Below, one piece after another: positions 63,001 to 64,000 of a stretch of 64,000 bases of DNA. The stretch comes from Sphingomonas sp. ATCC 31555 (lineage in GTDB: Bacteria; Pseudomonadota; Alphaproteobacteria; Sphingomonadales; Sphingomonadaceae). Within the stretch, counting starts at the first letter, position 1. Each line of letters starts with the position of its first letter. A program made the translations under genes and the position numbers. The notes below the pieces were generated by a model. That model saw only the letters and a program-made list of their open reading frames with translations. It made no database searches and had not been told where the DNA came from. The stretch covers positions 1 through 64,000 of the forward strand of contig NZ_ALBQ01000007.1 of NCBI RefSeq assembly GCF_000282895.1, in the 5' to 3' direction.

Positions 63001-64000
63001 TCAGGCCATTTCATCGTCGGCAAATTCGCCGCGCTCCATGTCGTCGTCCTCGATCCCGTCACCGTCCATGTCGGTGTCGAAATCCTCCGGGTCGGCCTCG
63101 GGCTGATCGAACGCGCCAATCTTCATGGGGGCAGGTAGCCACCCTCCCGGAAGCCGTCCCGACACATTGACGGCAAGATCACCCTTCTTCTTGATGGTCG
63201 CGCAATTCTCGGCGCTGGAAGCACCGCATTCCTCGCGCAACAGGTCGATCATCGCGGCTCGTCGCATCTTGTCGAACAGTGCGATGGGGGCGGTCCAACG
63301 GGCTGCGATGTCCACGCCGGTCGCGCGCGCGATCTGCTCGAAATGGTGATGCCGACTGCCGGGGGAGCCACCCGCGAACACAGTGCCGTCAACGGTCATG
63401 GCGACAAGGCCCGCCAGCAATGCCATCTTGTCGTCGCTGGTCATGGCGCGGATTGCGTCGAACCGGCCTTCGGTGGGGATCGATGCGAAGCGGGTCGCCA
63501 TCACTTCCTCGACGGGGCGAACGTCGCTCGTTGCCATAAGCTCGTCGGCCACATCGGTCGCGACCGTCTTGGCCTGAACCTCAAGGGCCATTTGGTAGCT
63601 GTGCGCGCCGTGGAGCAACTGGCCTGCAAGGCTGTCCAGCATGATGTCGAGCGCCAGCGCCGGGTCGGCCGCGACGGCTTCCTGCACGATCTGCGTCTTG
63701 ATGCGGGTCAGGTCCGCGAACAGGCTGTTGCTATAGAGGGGTTGGGGTTCACCGCTGCTCGCTTTGGGCTTCGCCTCGGCCTTGGCGCGATAGAAGCTCT
63801 TGCCGAGCGAACCGTCATGCGAAACCCATAGCGCCACGCCCCCGACTGCGACCTGCTCCGCATTGAACGCCCGCATTCCTTCGGTGATGGTGTCGCGCTC
63901 GTCGGACAGCGGCTCGATGCCGTCGCTATCTTCGCCCTCGGCCTCGGCAATCGCCTCGATTTCGGCATCGATGGCGGCAAGCCGCGCCACCTCGTCCTCG
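63001..64000 (-). CDS. Large ParB-like protein, C-terminal part only
   Basis: At least 330 residues; the frame is open at the right edge (codons for E-D-E precede a GTG at 63990), so the N-terminal part is outside. Visible: a Glu/Asp-rich coil (IDAEIEAIAEAEGEDSDG), VAVGGVALWVSHDGSLGKSFYRAK, SNSLFADLTRIKTQIVQEAVAADPALALDIMLDSL, a Gly/His patch GGSPGSRHHHFEQIARATGVD, and an acidic end (EADPEDFDTDMDGDGIEDDDME). This is the C-terminal region of the roughly 700-residue ParB/RepB/Spo0J-type proteins that accompany ArdC on alphaproteobacterial plasmids, whose N-terminus carries the ParB nuclease-like domain. Identity is from memory of that family. Confidence 0.65.
   Translation of the reverse strand, partial: EDEVARLAAIDAEIEAIAEAEGEDSDGIEPLSDERDTITEGMRAFNAEQVAVGGVALWVSHDGSLGKSFYRAKAEAKPKASSGEPQPLYSNSLFADLTRIKTQIVQEAVAADPALALDIMLDSLAGQLLHGAHSYQMALEVQAKTVATDVADELMATSDVRPVEEVMATRFASIPTEGRFDAIRAMTSDDKMALLAGLVAMTVDGTVFAGGSPGSRHHHFEQIARATGVDIAARWTAPIALFDKMRRAAMIDLLREECGASSAENCATIKKKGDLAVNVSGRLPGGWLPAPMKIGAFDQPEADPEDFDTDMDGDGIEDDDMERGEFADDEMA

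Overview
The window is accessory DNA from a conjugative plasmid of a high-GC alphaproteobacterium, most likely a sphingomonad. This rests on family resemblance and architecture (RepA with iterons, ParAB, a MOBP-type relaxase, a VirB/D4 type IV secretion system, ArdC, LPD7 and DUF3768 proteins, an alphaproteobacterial-type SOS box). No rRNA or tRNA gene and no chromosomal housekeeping block was seen. Both ends are cut: a CzcA-type pump runs in from the left and a large ParB-like protein runs out on the right.

Region by region. (1) 1-12.9 kb, plus strand: divalent-metal resistance. CzcA, a SRPBCC protein, two MliC-like lipoproteins, an orphan FliE, a bestrophin, ZIP and CDF transporters, a P1B-4 ATPase, a HAD-IIB phosphatase, MgtC, DedA, an EexN-like lipoprotein and a frameshifted DUF305 gene, many overlapping by 4 bases. 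(2) 13-19.6 kb: antirestriction ardC behind a duplicated leader, a wHTH/PemK pair, a retron-type reverse transcriptase with an XRE regulator and a small basic protein, then a minus-strand group ending in a thermonuclease and a Toprim primase. (3) 20.3-32.9 kb: the conjugation operon virB1-B6, B8-B11, virD4 and LPD7. (4) 33-41.3 kb: a broken GIY-YIG gene, relaxase, mobC, an oriT with an RP4-like nic sequence, parB-parA, ssb, a wHTH replication-associated protein and repA flanked by eight iterons. (5) 41.4-52.5 kb: a resolvase with its res-like region, a MerR-controlled thiol/metal group, and a copper cluster (copA, copB, DUF305, DUF411, PepSY) downstream of a CnrYXH-like signalling module, with copCD divergent. 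(6) 52.7-55.5 kb: arsR-arsC-arsB-arsH. (7) 55.8-64 kb: a possible HEPN protein, an HhH protein, SOS-controlled umuDC, a Fic toxin/antitoxin pair, DUF3768, an HNH protein and the truncated ParB-like protein.

How the parts fit. The VirB/D4 channel, coupling protein, relaxase, MobC and oriT form one self-transfer system. ArdC, DUF3768, SSB and UmuDC are typical establishment or survival functions. The metal, copper and arsenic blocks are the selectable cargo.

The most unusual signals are: six copies of a perfect CACGTG-centred palindrome, parS-like in length and core, scattered from 14.2 to 61.9 kb and read as GVPRGTP where it lies inside genes; the retron-like operon; a Fic/FicA pair on an element with its own T4SS; and the roughly 170-bp leader repeated in the same position upstream of ardC and the DUF3768 gene.
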